DNA of 64,000 nucleotides. Origin: Impatiens glandulifera (Eukaryota; Streptophyta; Magnoliopsida; Ericales; Balsaminaceae). Where the stretch lies: positions 23,389,710-23,453,709 of the forward strand of contig NC_061863.1 of assembly GCF_907164915.1 (NCBI RefSeq). The letters are read 5' to 3'. The notes under the pieces were generated by a model that was not told the origin of the DNA, did no database searches, and worked only from the letters and a program-made list of their open reading frames with translations. Shown piece after piece: positions 22,298 through 34,251 of this stretch. The number at the start of each line of letters is the position of its first letter. The first letter of the stretch is position 1. Both the position numbers and the translations under genes were made by a program.

Positions 22298-25200
22298 ATC
22301 AATGATAATATTTGGTGACAACTCCAAAGGTGAAGCCATGGGCAAGGATAAGATTGTCCACGACAACCTAACCATAAACAATGTATTACTTGTTGAAAAC
22401 CTACACTTTAATCTACTAAGTATTAGTCAAATGTGTGATATAGGATATACGGTTAAATTTCATAAACAAGCATACTTAGTTAAGAATCAATAAGGTAGTA
22501 TTTTACTAACCGGAAATAGGTTAGGAAACATTTACAAGGTAGAATGGAAAACTAAATGTGATAACCCTATTTGCATGATAGCTAAGAATGATCAAAATTG
22601 GTTGTGGCACAAAAGACTAAATCACTTGAACTTCAAAACAATAAACTTCATCCACACTAAAGAATTAGTTTAAGGTATTCCTAATATACAATTTGCAAAA
22701 GATAAAATATGTCATGTCTGTCAAATGGGAAAACAAATTAAATCAACATTTAAAAGTAAAGGGAATACTCAATCTAACCGATGCTTAGACTTACTTCACA
22801 TGGATCTTTTCGGACCAATTAGAGTAACAAGTCTAGGAATATTGCATTATACTATGGTAATTATTTATGACTATTCTAGATACACTTGGGTTATATTCTT
22901 AGTATCTAAAAATCAAGCTACTCCAAATCTGATCAAGATGCTTAGAAGAGTACAAAATGAGAAATTTGTACGTGTTAATAAAATTAGAAGTGATAGAGGT
23001 GCTGAATTTACTAATAGTACTCTAACTACATTTCTTGAGGCGTCTGGTATTAGACACGAGTTGTCTAGTGCTAGAACCCCTCAACAAAATGGACTGACTG
23101 AGAGGAAAAATTGAACCCTCAAGGAAGCTGCAAGATCCATGATAGTCGATTCGGGCGTTGCTAAAAAATTATGGGCAGAAGCTATCAACACTGCATGTTA
23201 CACTCAAAATCGGTCTATGATTAATAAAAGTCTCAACAAAACACCTTTTTAAGTATACCATGACAAGGATCCTAATATCCGGTATCTTAGGATCTTTGGC
23301 TGTTGTTATATCCATAACAATGACAAAAAAATTTGAATTCTTTTGACGCTAAATCCGATGTTGGTATCATGTTAGGGTATTCTGAAGTTAGCATATAGAG
23401 TGTACAATACTAGGACTCTTACTGTTGAAGAATCATCACACATTGTCTTTGATGAATCTGTTGAAAGTAATACTGCTTCATCCATTGATCCACACAACAA
23501 TTTGGAAAATTTAAATATTCAATTTTATTGTGAAGATGAGGTTCCGGTCTACAAAAGATTTATATATGACCAGCGGTTAACGCTGAGAATCAACAGGATC
23601 AAGCTGCTTCACAGCAGGAAGTTGACACCTTAGAGACTGCTGAGGAAACCGGTCGGCCTGACAATGATCAGCCTACCGGTCTGTCTAACCTTGATCAAAT
23701 AACCGATCACTCAGAAAACATAGCTGGACCAAATTTTAAATAGAACAAAGATCATCATCCTGAGCTTATTATAGGTAACCCCTCTTTACCCATCCGAACT
23801 AGGCATCAATTGTTAGAAGAATATGAAAAACATCATTTATCTCATAGATTGAACCTAAAAGGTGGATGAAGCATTGCTGGATCCCGATTGGATATTAGCA
23901 ATGCAAGAGGAATTAAATCAGTTTGAGAGAAATAAAGTCTGACACTTAGTTCCATGACCAAAAATCAATCGGTCATCGGAACAATATGAGTGTTTAGAAA
24001 TAAACCCAATGAGAACGGTTTGGTTACGAGGAACAAGGCTAGACTAGTGGCCCAAGGATACAAACATGAAGAAAACATTGATTTTGAAGAATCATTGGCT
24101 CCTGTTGCTAGACTAGAGGCCATTAAAATCTTTCTTGCATTCACTGCTTTCAAAAATTTCAAAGTTTTTTAAATGAATGTTAAAAGTGCTTTCTTTAAGA
24201 ATTGAGTGAAGAAGTATATGTTGAGCAATCGCTTGGTTTCAAAACTCCTGATCTAATTAGTCATGTCTACAGGCCAGATAAAGCACATTACGGTTTAAAA
24301 CAAGCCCTTAGAGCATGGTATGAGACACTGACAAAGTTTTTGTTCAATCATGATTTCACCATAGGATCGGTAGATAAGACCCTATTCAAATTTGAGAAAA
24401 AAAGAACAGATTTTACTTGTTCATATCTATGTTGATGATATCATTTTCGGTTCAACAAATCCTAAGTTATGTGAAATTTTTTCTAAAATGATGACTGACA
24501 AGTTTGAAATTAGTATGATGGATGAATTGAGTTTCTTCTTGGGTCTTCAGGTTCGGTAAATCGAAGGAGGAACGTTCATAAATCAATCCAAGTATTCAAA
24601 AGATCTATTAAAGAAATTTGGCATGGATAGTTGTTATGCTGCATCTACCCCAATGAGCTCCTCAATCAAATTAGACAAGGATGAAGACGGTCAGGGTGTT
24701 GATATTACAGTTTATTGTGGAATAATCGGCCCACTTCTATACCTAACAGCAAGTCGACCGGACATCCTATTCGTAGTAGGAGTATGTAGGAGATTCCACG
24801 CTAACCCAAAACAATTTCATTATACTACTGCTAAACGAATATTAAAATATCTTAAGAGAACTCAAGATGTGGGACTATGGTATCCAAAAGATTCAAATTC
24901 AATTTAACAAGCTACTCTGATGCAGATTATGCAGGATACAAAATACACCGAAAGAGTACCAACAGGACATGCCAATTCCTAGGTGATCGACTTGTCTCAT
25001 GGTATAGCAAGAAATAGACATCAATTGCAACTTCAATTGTAGAGGCAGAGTATCTTGCGGCTGGCAACTGCTTTGCTCAACTCCTCTGGATTCAACAACA
25101 ACTAAGGAATTTCAGCATTATAGCTAAAGAATCACCGATCTTCTGCGACAACACAAGTGCTATTGCTATCACATATAATCCGGTATTGCATTCAAGAACA

Positions 25201-25383
25201 AAGAACATTGATATTTGACACCACTTCATTAGAGAACATGTGTAGCAGAAACATATCCGGCAGGAGTATGTCTCCACCGAGTAACAAGTGGCCGACATTT
25301 TCACTAAGCCCCTATAGGAAGCTAAGTTTTCTTACATCAAAACTATTTTGGGTCTTACTGATAGTAGTCAAGTTATTCCTTAG
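22298..25383 (+). pseudogene. copia pol of element 3, decayed and 5'-truncated
   Basis: Plus-strand remnant of the same family as elements 1 and 2. It starts inside the protease-integrase linker (FGDNSKGEAMGKDKIVHD) and runs through integrase (WLWHKRLNHLN, CHVCQMGKQ, HMDLFGP, IRSDRGAEF), RT ([25 protein letters not shown]) and RNase H to a stop at 25383. Many stops and frameshifts are visible, including the change of the integrase AERRNR motif to TERKN-stop. Gag and the active site of protease are missing because the element is cut at the plastid fragment. 25384-26104 is the non-coding spacer before ORF-A. Confidence 0.88.
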
Positions 25384-26104
25384 AATATCGACATGCATTT
25401 AGGGAGAAATCCATTCATAAAGAAAACTAACCTTTGCATTCATGAAAACCGGGCATGGTCTTAGGGAGAAGCTTTTGCTTCTCAAACATCATATATCCTC
25501 AGTTTTGCATTTAAATCAGTCGGTCTTTTCAAAATCTAAGTATTTTTTAAAAACCAATCGAATACTTATTTTCATATCTTATGTGCATAAGTCTATAAGG
25601 AACAAATCATCAGACAGATAAAATCGGATGGTTGGTCCCTATTGAAACCAGTAAATCATTCTACCGGAAAGAAATGTACAAAACTGACCTGCTTAAATAA
25701 ATCGATAAAACCGATCAGTTATTTTTGAATGAATAACTACAGCCCAACAAAATTTCCGCTATATGCGGAAGCGGTTTTTCTTCAGGATTAAATAAGCGAT
25801 CGCATTAAATCCGATTTTATGGACAGTCCACCGGTTCATTACATAGAAATCTCGGTAGTCTCATTTCTCTTTCAAAATGGAACAGCTGGACAATGTTCAA
25901 TCAGAATTTGTCTGAACACTTCTCTTATGAAAAGCAATTAGTCATTCCTCAAACAAGGTGAAGACCTATGTCTATCACTATTCAAAGAGGAGACTGACAT
26001 TTTCACTAAAATATCATATTCTTGCTTCTTTGACTATATTAAATCTTACTCTTATTTTCTTAAATAATCCCCAAGACATTTCAATGGGCTAAATCCTTAT
26101 ACTA

Positions 26105-26114
26105 TTTATATAAT
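26105..26114 (+). promoter_or_regulatory. TATA box of accessory ORF-A in element 3
   Basis: TTTATATAAT about 65-70 bp before the ATG at 26177. It sits at the position of the TATA boxes in front of the accessory ORFs of elements 1 and 2. Confidence 0.5.
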
Positions 26115-26176
26115 ACCGACAATGTGAGAACCAAACCACTAAGAATACTTCCATTTCAATCCATTTCAAACAAAAG

Positions 26177-26420
26177 ATGTATCCTACTCTCTCAAACAAT
26201 CTTCTGGCAGACTTTGAGTCAGCTCTATCTTGTGAAGACAATGAAGTTTTTGCTATGTTCAGGTCTCTTCAGGCAATTGGCCTAAGAACTTTCCTTAAAG
26301 ATCGGTATTTCATAAATACCGGAGTTATTCGTGAATTTTTCCAAACCGCTCAAGTAATCCGTGATGATCTTATCCTTTCCACTATTCGAGGTCAGAAGTT
26401 TTTCTTCAGTGAGATAGATC
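26177..26420 (+). pseudogene. accessory ORF-A of element 3, truncated by element 4
   Basis: ATG MYPTLSNNLLADFESAL, then IGLRTFL, VIREFFQTA, QVIRDDLIL and RGQKFFFSEIDL. It aligns with ORF-A of element 1 and shows arginine where element 1 has a TGA. Coding similarity ends at 26420, exactly where the LTR of element 4 starts (TGTTGGGTC), so the insertion cut the gene. The downstream half is not seen. Confidence 0.82.
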
Positions 26421-27971
26421 TGTTGGGTCAAATTATTTTAACTAAGGGTCAAAGTATTCTGACTAATGGAATTTTGATAATAAGTTTGTTTAAAACTTAA
26501 ACTAAGCCGTCTAATAGTTTTTGGTACAAGTGTATCGAAACAGACGTAGTTAGATGTGCAGTCTAACAGATACGTAGTTAGACGTGCAGTCTAATAGACG
26601 TAGTTAGACATGCAGTCTAACATATACGTAGTTAGACATGCAGTCTAACAGATGTAGTTAGACGTGTAGTCTAACAAACGTAGTTAGACGTGCAGTCTAA
26701 CAGACGTAGTTAGACGTGAAGTCTAACAGATATGTAGTTAGACGTGAAGTCTAACAGATACGTAGTTAGACGTGCAGTCTAACAGATACGTAGTTAGATG
26801 TATAGTCTAATAGATACGTAGTTAGACGTGTAGTCTTACAGACGTAGTTAGACGTGCAGTCTAATAGATACGTAGTTAGACGTGCAGTCTAATAAATGAA
26901 AGTTAGACGTGCAGTCTAACTCCTTTAGATTAGTCTGAAGGGAAGCGTAGTTAGACGTTCCGTCTAACAGATAAGAGTTAGACGTGCAATCTAACTCCTT
27001 CAAATTAGTCTGAAGGGAAGCGTAATTAGATGTGTCGTCTAATCCTATTAGACCAGGTGGTCTAATGGATCCTGCTATTAGACGTGGGTGTCTAATTTCA
27101 TTAGACTTGTCAGTTTAAGTGAAAAACGTTTAACTAGCATCCGTCTACCCATGATCAAAACTGTATGCTACTCCTGCTCCACTTTTCCGTGCAGAGCAGT
27201 ACGACAGCCAATTGCAACCAATTAACTAATGCCACGTAAGCAAATATTCTTCCCACTACTTGTTTCTTGTAGGAATATCCTAGAAGAATATTTGGCGTGC
27301 TACCATATTGGTACGACCACGATCCTGGTGCTTAGAGTCTGTTGTACCTGTGTACTATGGAGGCGTTCCAATGGAAGTTCGCCACGTGTCATTATAGAAG
27401 ATTCGACCGTTGGTACCTACTCTCTATATAAAGATCTTCAAGGACAACGGAAGAACTACTAGACACAATTGCTGAATACTGAGAAATACACATACGAGAT
27501 ATCCACTGAATTTACAATCTTAAGAACTGCTTTCTTGCTTTTACTGTGTGTACATCAAAAGAGTGTTAAAATCAAAGTATTGTCTAGTTGAGTGATATTT
27601 TTCAATATATTATAAGTTGAACAGAGTTTGTTCTGTTCAACAGTGAGCTAGCCGTGTAACCGTATTTGATTCTAAGAAACGTATAGTGAATCCTTCCGGT
27701 GGTTGGAAGAAGGGGTGACGTATGAGAGTTTTGCTCCGAAAATCCATAAACAAACAGCTGTGTCATTTACATTCTGTCATTTTCTCATTCTTTGGTTCTT
27801 AGCTTCAAACTTGAGCAAATGTTTCCGCACTTGAATCGTTCAAGAGTTTGCAAGGGTTTGTGAAGAATAGAAAGTTATTTAAATCCCTAACAGGATTTCT
27901 ATCAACTCATTTGTCCGAAGTCGTCATCAATAGACAGATCCCCATCTGTACCGATTACACCGATCCTATCA
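26421..27971 (+). repeat. 5' LTR of element 4
   Basis: 1551 bp, TGTTGGGTCA to CCTATCA. It carries a dyad-repeat array in U3 (26540-27115), a TATA box TATATAAA at 27425-27432 and, in U5, the dyad CTTGAATCGTTCAAG (27830-27844). It aligns along its length with the solo LTR 31918-45436 read on the minus strand, which confirms both ends. Confidence 0.85.
26540..27115 (+). repeat. tandem array of dyad units TTAGACGTGCAGTCTAA
   Basis: About 18 copies of a 17-bp near-palindrome are separated by short linkers of the type CAGATACGTAG or CAGACGTAG, giving spacings of about 20-30 bp. Variants keep the outer TTAGAC and GTCTAA arms and change the core. A second dyad (TTAGTCTGAAGGGAAGCG) occurs twice. The array lies upstream of the LTR TATA box, in U3. 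Confidence 0.9.
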
Positions 27972-27973
27972 AT

Positions 27974-27985
27974 TGGTATTAGAGC
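27974..27985 (+). other. primer-binding site of element 4
   Basis: TGGTATTAGAGC, one base different from the usual copia tRNA-iMet site, two bases after the LTR end CCTATCA. Confidence 0.85.
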
Positions 27986-28020
27986 CATGTTTCTATTCTC
28001 AAGCATCAAGAACCTGAATC

Positions 28021-29164
28021 ATGTCTATCATCAATGAGATCCTTCTTCTTTTGAGAGACAACTGCGAATATTGGATGATGAGAATGCAAGCTCACTTGGT
28101 TGCTCTTGATTATGACATGTGGAGCGTCATTACCTATGGTCCCATAAACATTTCGAAGCCAAGATGCGAGTGGACCCTTGAAGATAAGATGATAAATAAC
28201 CTGGACAATGTGCCCAAAAATATTTTGTATCAATCGATCAACATGAACATATTCTACGAGATCAAGTCATGTTCCTCTGCTAAAGAAATTTGGGAGAAGC
28301 TGACTCAGATCTACAGTCGAAATGTTCAAGCCAAGAAGAACCAGAAGGACCAAAAAGTTTTCATGTATGTTGAAAACAAATTCAAATGGGTCGAAAGCGA
28401 TTTAGAGGAGTTTCTTGTTGAAAAGGATACTGAAACTGTAACATGCTTGATGGAAGACGATCAATCCAAGGTAAATGATGTTTCCCCACCAGAATTTACC
28501 AACGAAGAGTTAACAACTGCACTCAATAAAATGACCATTGAGTACAAGAAGTTATCAGATTCTTTTTATGAAATGAAAGTAAAACATGAGGCCAATATTT
28601 CTTCTTCACACAAAACTTTTGAATCAAATGTTTTTGAAAAGAAAGTAGTAGAGATCTCATCCGAAAACAAAAGGTTAAACTATGTTGTTAGTGCTTGGAC
28701 GAGGTCTGGAGAAGCTGTCAAATATCAGATTAGTCTGTTGAAACCCGCTGGATCTAAATCCGGTTTACGATTTGATGGACCCAAACTAGTCCTGCAAAAC
28801 GTCAAACTCAACAACTGACAAGCTTAAGCCAATAAGCTTTGTCAAAGGGAGTTTAACTGACAGTGAATCTGATCCAATTCATGAAGAATTAGCTTTGAAG
28901 AATGAAATAACTTATGTTCCGTCGACTGTTAGCTGACTGAAAAATAAGTTAGAAGTAGCTAGCAAGTCTGGCAATCTAAAATTTGGCAAGAAGTCAAGAA
29001 TTTCTAAAAGAAAATCATCTTCAAAGACTAAGGGATCAGTGGCTAGCAGGATGGCGTCTGCTATGTCAAAATCATACGCATTAATCACAACACAAAATGG
29101 AAAATTCATCAGAATAACTCAAATATGGATTCCTAAAGGACTGATTGACCGAGGACCCAATTGA
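28021..29164 (+). pseudogene. copia gag of element 4, internally deleted
   Basis: ATG at 28021 (MSIINEILLLLRDN). The capsid-like N-terminal domain is recognisable (YWMMRMQAHLVALDYDMW, SAKEIWEKLTQIY). At about 28340 it joins directly to the acidic C-terminal region (PPEFTNEELTTALNKM). Most of the second capsid part and the zinc knuckle are therefore missing. The frame stops at 28818 and continues in another frame to the conserved end IWIPKGLI..GPN-TGA at 29164. Confidence 0.8.
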
Positions 29165-29205
29165 ATGTGGGTACCAAACAATTGTAAATATTATGTTGTG
29201 TAGGT

Positions 29206-30246
29206 ACAAATAAATGATGGTCTCGAGGAATCTATATGGTATCTTGATAGCGGATGTTCCGGGCATATGGCAGGAAACAGACGACTTCTCACTAATATAG
29301 TATATTGTTCTAGACCTAAAATTACTTTTGGTGACAACAAGAAGGGTAAGACCATGGGTAATGGTAAGATTATCCATGGTAATCTAACCATTAATGATGT
29401 GTTACTTGTTGAAAATTTGTGCTATAACCTGATTAGTATTAGTCAGTTATGTTATAACGGTCTATCAGTAGATTTTCAAACTCATGCATGCCTAGTTAAA
29501 GATCAACATGGTAATACTTTATTAACCGGTAGTAGAGTAGGAAAATCATATAAAATGAATTGGCAAAAAGAATAATCTAATCCTATGTGCATTATTTCTA
29601 AGAATGACCAGAAATGGTTATGGCATAAAAGGTTAAACCATCTGAATTTTAAAACCATAAACAACATTTGTTCAAACAATTTAGTTATTGGATTACCTAA
29701 ATTACAGTTTTCTAAGGACAAGGTATGTTCTGCTTGCCAGTTAGGCAAACATGGTAGATCATCGTTCAAAAGTAAAGGGAATCTCAATCCAGTCGCTGCT
29801 TAGAATTGTTACACATGGATCTGTTTGGTCCAATTCAGTAAAGAGTCTAGGAGGAATGAGATTTGCTCTAATTATTATTGATGGTTTTTCACGATTTACA
29901 TGGATAGTATTTTTATCATCAAAGGATAAAACTTCTGAAAATTTGATTAGAATATTTAAAAGAATTCAGAATCAGAAATCTTTGAATATTGTTTGCATTA
30001 TAAGTGATCAGGGAACTGCGTTTACAAACAGATACCTTTCCTCTTATCTCGAGGAGTCTGAGATTAGGCACGAGTTGTCTAGTTCCAGAACTCCTCAGCA
30101 GAATGGCATTTCTGAGAGAAGAGTGATGACTCTAAAGGAAGTTGTGAGATCCATGCTAGCTGAATCAGACGTACCTTAGAAGTTCTGGGCAGAAGCCATA
30201 AACACAGCTTGCTACACACAAAATTGGTCAATAATAAACAAACGTT
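29206..30246 (+). pseudogene. copia protease-integrase of element 4, truncated
   Basis: YLDSGCSGHMAG marks the protease active site near 29240. Then come the linker FGDNKKGKTMG, a TAA near 29573, the integrase zinc region (WLWHKRLNHLN, CSACQLGKHG), a frameshift near 29800, IISDQGTAF for the second catalytic Asp and ISERRVMTLKE for the Glu. Similarity ends at ATAATAAACAAACG near 30246. Confidence 0.82.
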
Positions 30247-30619
30247 GTAAGTCGATAACGAGCAATAAATAAGCATCGGTTATTCGACGTATTGTAAAGT
30301 GTATTGAATATTCTTAGTGAATATCCTTCTAAACGTTTGAGAAGAAAGGGTGACGTAGAATCTTTATCTCTAGACATCCATAAATCATGTGTTGTGTTCC
30401 TTTTCTACTTCATACCTCTTTATTGTTGTCATATCCGTGTGTGTTGCTTCAAATCGAAACAAGCATTTCCACACTTGAACTCGATTCAAGAGTTTGTGAC
30501 GGTTTGCGTAGAATAGAGACTGATATTAACCTCTAACAGAGTTAGTATCAATCGGCGTGTTGTGTAAGCGTTCGTCCTATCGAGACCCTCAATCTCCTTC
30601 GGCGATCTCGATCCTAACA
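30246..30619 (+). repeat. R-U5 part of a third copia LTR subfamily
   Basis: It shows the order of motifs common to the copia LTRs here: GTGAATATCCTTCT, GGGTGACGTAGAA, CATCCATAAA, TTGCTTCAAA, the dyad CTTGAACTCGATTCAAG (30474-30490) and a terminal GATCCTAACA. It differs from the LTR at 26421 and is truncated on the left. It could be the leftover 3' LTR end of element 3; this is not provable here. Confidence 0.65.
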
Positions 30620-30631
30620 TAATTCACTATC

Positions 30632-31917
30632 TGGTGGGTAGGGTACTCATTTTCATCCCTAGATCTCTCTAATTCTTGGATCATCCATGATAACGATGTC
30701 AATCCTAATGGCTCATTTCTTTCTAACACCAGCAAATAGTAAACCCTCTTCGAGAATCATCGAGGTAGCACACCAAATGCGAAGAGGCAACAAAGATCCC
30801 TCTAGTGTTATTTTAGTGAAAATGCTAATGGGCCTGAACAACTCATGTGCATATTCTACCATGAAAAAAGGGGCTCCCCTTAATCATCTACAGTTAGACC
30901 TAAATTCTTTGATCTCCGTCAATCATTTTTTTCCCTTTTAGACTCTCTTTGTAAAATATCAACAAGAGAGTTCTATTTGTAACAAACTCTAGCGAGTATG
31001 TGAATACAACTCTATTTTTGTTCAATCGAATCAGAAAAGAGATGCTCATTCTCTAGGTTTCATTTTATATGCATATGTATTACATTTGTACTTTGTTACA
31101 TCTACAAACTCTCACCTCTTTTTTTGTAACAATCCATAACTAAGACAAGCCGACGCGGCCTTTAGAAAGAGAGTTCCAAAAATCGGGCGTTTTATACGCC
31201 ACGAGATGGCCGAAGAACCCTCCATACCTGAAACGGTCTCAGCGACCAAATTCAAATAAATAAAGGATGCCTTGTCGAATATAACGGAGCAACTCGTGTT
31301 GATTACAACTTTTTTAACAATTAGTAAATTCCGTCTACATTCCAAAACATACTTCCTTCTCCTTGATTTCCTAACCAGATAATCCCGATTATGTTCACTC
31401 CCATTAAAACCTGTCCTACTTGTCAACAAGCTAAAGAAGAAGTCTCTCTCTACGAAGACTCTAAAGAGGATATCGACTAAACTATACGGGTACAACATGA
31501 GGAAGTAATCAAACCCTTAGGATAACAGGAAAAACAAATTACATTGGATGACCAATCACCGCTAACAGAATATAAGTGCCACATCGATCAAGTTCAAGCC
31601 ATGTAGGTAGAAATGCAAGCCTAGCTAAACAAGTTAACGAAGGGAAAAACTACTTAAGAACATCATCACTGGAAAGTCGCTATGAAAAATGCTGAACGAG
31701 CAGTTATTCCGGCAGGTGTCAAACTTCCAACACTATCTAAGTACATAGGAACAAAATTTGTCTATTTGTTTCAAAATGTAGAACCAATTTTTCTCCACTT
31801 ATTCCCCCAATATCATTATGATGTTGCTCTACGCTGGTATCACCAATAAAAGATAATATATCTATAGAGCATAGAAGAACTGATTGTAGCGTTCATAGAA
31901 CACTTTTTAATGCATCT
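30632..31917 (+). pseudogene. gypsy gag, 5' part
   Basis: Broken frames carry ALRWYHQ and EELIVAFIEHF near 31820-31905, the usual retrotransposon gag signature. Its continuation DLKRLEKRLKKIKQ is found after 45437, on the far side of the inserted solo LTR. Upstream text (30690-31700) is full of stops. A minus-strand ORF at 31112-31498 is only a shadow. Confidence 0.65.
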
Positions 31918-32775
31918 TGATAGGATCGACTTTATCGATAGAGACAGGGGTCTGGCTATTGATGAAGGCTTATGAAAAACGGTTTGAATCTTGTTAGGGA
32001 TTTAATTCGCTTTCTATTCTCCGCAAACCCTTGTAAACACTTGAAACAGAATCAAGGCGGAATTGTTTACTTAGGTTTGAAGCTCAAAATGAAGAATGTG
32101 AAGATGACAGAAATGAAAAGACACAGCAGTTTTTTTATGGATGTTCGGAGCAAACTCTCCTACGCACCCCTTCTTCCAACCACCGGAAGGATTCACTATA
32201 ATATTATTCGAATCAAATACAGTTTGCACACACTTAGCTCACTATTGAATAGAACACACTATGTTCAATTTACAAGATGAAGAATATCACTCAGCTAAAG
32301 GTGTTTTTGATTCTAGCACTCTCTTGATTCATACACAGTACAATCAGGAAAGCAGCTTGCAGCTTGAATATTCAAAAGATTGATTTCTCAGTAGTTCTTC
32401 TCAAATAGTATTTCTTAGTTGATCGAATGGCAGTTCGTCCGTTGTCCTTGAGATTTGATAAATATTCAGCAGAGACTAACGATCGAATCTTCAGAATGAT
32501 ACGTTGCACTCTTCCATTGGAAAGCCTCCATAGTACACAGCAGGTTCTGAGCATAGGGATCATGGTCGTACATCCACTAGTAGTGCGCCGAATATTCCAT
32601 CAGAGATGTACCTGCAAAACAAGTAATGTGAGGGAAATTCTCTTACGTTGCATTCGTTGGTTGGTTACGTATAGCTATCGTACTGATCTTCACTAGAAAG
32701 TGGAGCAGGAGTAGAGTACAGCTATAGCACGTGGGTAGGCGGGTGCTAGCTTCAAGCATACTACTTAAGCATAGT

Positions 32776-33946
32776 TGTTAGGATCTAGGTCGCGGATGGG
32801 GGACCGGGGTCTGACCGGTTTGCACTCAAAGATTGGTGTTTAATCCGGTTAGAGATTAATACCGGGGTTTCAATACTATACAAACTGTCACAAACCCTTG
32901 AACCTAGTTCAAGTGCGGAAGTGGTTTGTTTCAGGTTGAAGCAGCACACACACAGGATGAATTGGACCGGATTTGGATAAAGTCGGTTTGGAGTTTGGTG
33001 GGTCGGTTTGGGATTCAGTAAATCGGTTTAAGTGATGTTGAATCGGTTAGAACGGTATGAGTCGGTTAGTATAGATCGGTTAGAATATAAAGCCGACAAA
33101 ATGTAAAGAACAAGACAGGTTTATATGAATGTTCGGAGATAAAGCTCCTACGTCACCCCTTCCTCTCGAAACCGCGAGAAGGGTATTCACTAAGGAATAC
33201 ACAAACACAATCCGATCGAGACTTATTTGCTGCTCGATAACACTCGTACAATTCTCACCGAAATTGTAATCTCACTTAAAATACACGCTTAAACTCTTTT
33301 AATTTAGAGAGATAAATATCACTTATGACTTAGGTTGGTGCAGCTCTTAAATGTTTTCTCTTGTAACTTGTAAATTCTAGAACTGCATTTAGTCCTCTTT
33401 AGCTCCTTCTTTTATAGGTGAAATGTGCCAACAGTCACATTTCATCTCCTTAAATTTGATTGGTTTAGCAGAGATTTAGTGATTCAGACCTGGCGGTTTA
33501 GGCTTCCAGTGTGTAGGTCAAACCAGCTAGGTTTGTCTTTTACTTGATATGGCAACTTTCGGTTAGACAGTTGCCTGCATCTGGAGGGTTGCGCCTTTGA
33601 TTTATCCCGGAGTGGAAAGATCTTGTCGGACGGTCTTCTGCAGCCTGTAGATTGTCCTCAGACTTCTATGAATATGGCAATACTAAGGTCTGTCCGTTTG
33701 GTATCATCTTCAACAGATACTCAAAGTATCTATTTGCACCGATCGGTTGTTTAGGTTAACCGGATGACTTCCGGTTTTGGTCTTCTTTTCTGACCGGTCT
33801 TGTCTTCTTGATCGGTTAGGTTCTTGGCCGGTTGTATTGCTTGACCGGTTGAATTACTTGACCAAACCTAATTCTTTAACCGTTCTCCTGCATAGGAAGT
33901 TTGTTTTGTTAGGTTCTTATTTTTATTCGGTCTAATTTATCTAACA
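32776..33946 (-). repeat. 3' LTR of element 2
   Basis: 1171 bp, TGTTAGGATCTAGG to TATCTAACA. TATA box TATAAAAG (minus) at 33409-33416, U5 dyad CTTGAACCTAGTTCAAG at 32897-32913, many CCGGTT repeats near 33740-33870. Confidence 0.92.
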
Positions 33947-33960
33947 ATTTCTCCCTTTTT
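33947..33960 (-). other. polypurine tract of element 2
   Basis: AAAAAGGGAGAAAT on the minus strand, directly inside the 3' LTR. A second, partly duplicated copy ('tttcttcctttttgatt') lies about 165 bp further in (near 34110). 33961-34251 is otherwise non-coding. Confidence 0.82.
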
Positions 33961-34251
33961 GATTATTTTATTTAAAATATTCAAAAGCATGTAAGAATGA
34001 AAATGTAGGCCAGTTTCTTTAAAAGTTCATTTGGCCGGATTTTTGGAAAATGACTTAGAAATAAATTTTGAAAAATTTGAGAAAATTTTTATAATTTTAT
34101 CTTTATCAATTTCTTCCTTTTTGATTATTTTATTTAAAATATTCAAAACCATGTAAGAATGAAAATGTAGGCCTGTTTCCAAAAATACTTGATATATATA
34201 AATAAAATTATACTAAGGTAAATATAGGTAATATATAATTAAAGAAAGCCT

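Larger units (their letters stand above)
26421..30246 (+). mobile_element. Ty1/copia element 4, 5' LTR-gag-pro-int, 3'-truncated
   Basis: Plus-strand element of a different LTR subfamily, with its 5' LTR at 26421-27971. It is followed by a primer-binding site, an internally deleted gag, protease and integrase. It stops inside integrase at about 30246, and RT, RNase H and its 3' LTR are absent. It is inserted in ORF-A of element 3; with the other end lost, no target duplication can be confirmed. It abuts a foreign LTR fragment. Confidence 0.85.

Noticed and set aside
26540..27115. CRISPR-like array
   Set aside because: Eukaryotic LTR context, repeats are palindromic minisatellite units with short similar linkers, and no cas genes are present.
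31112..31498. Minus-strand 128-residue ORF
   Set aside because: It lies opposite decayed gypsy gag and has no recognisable domain.
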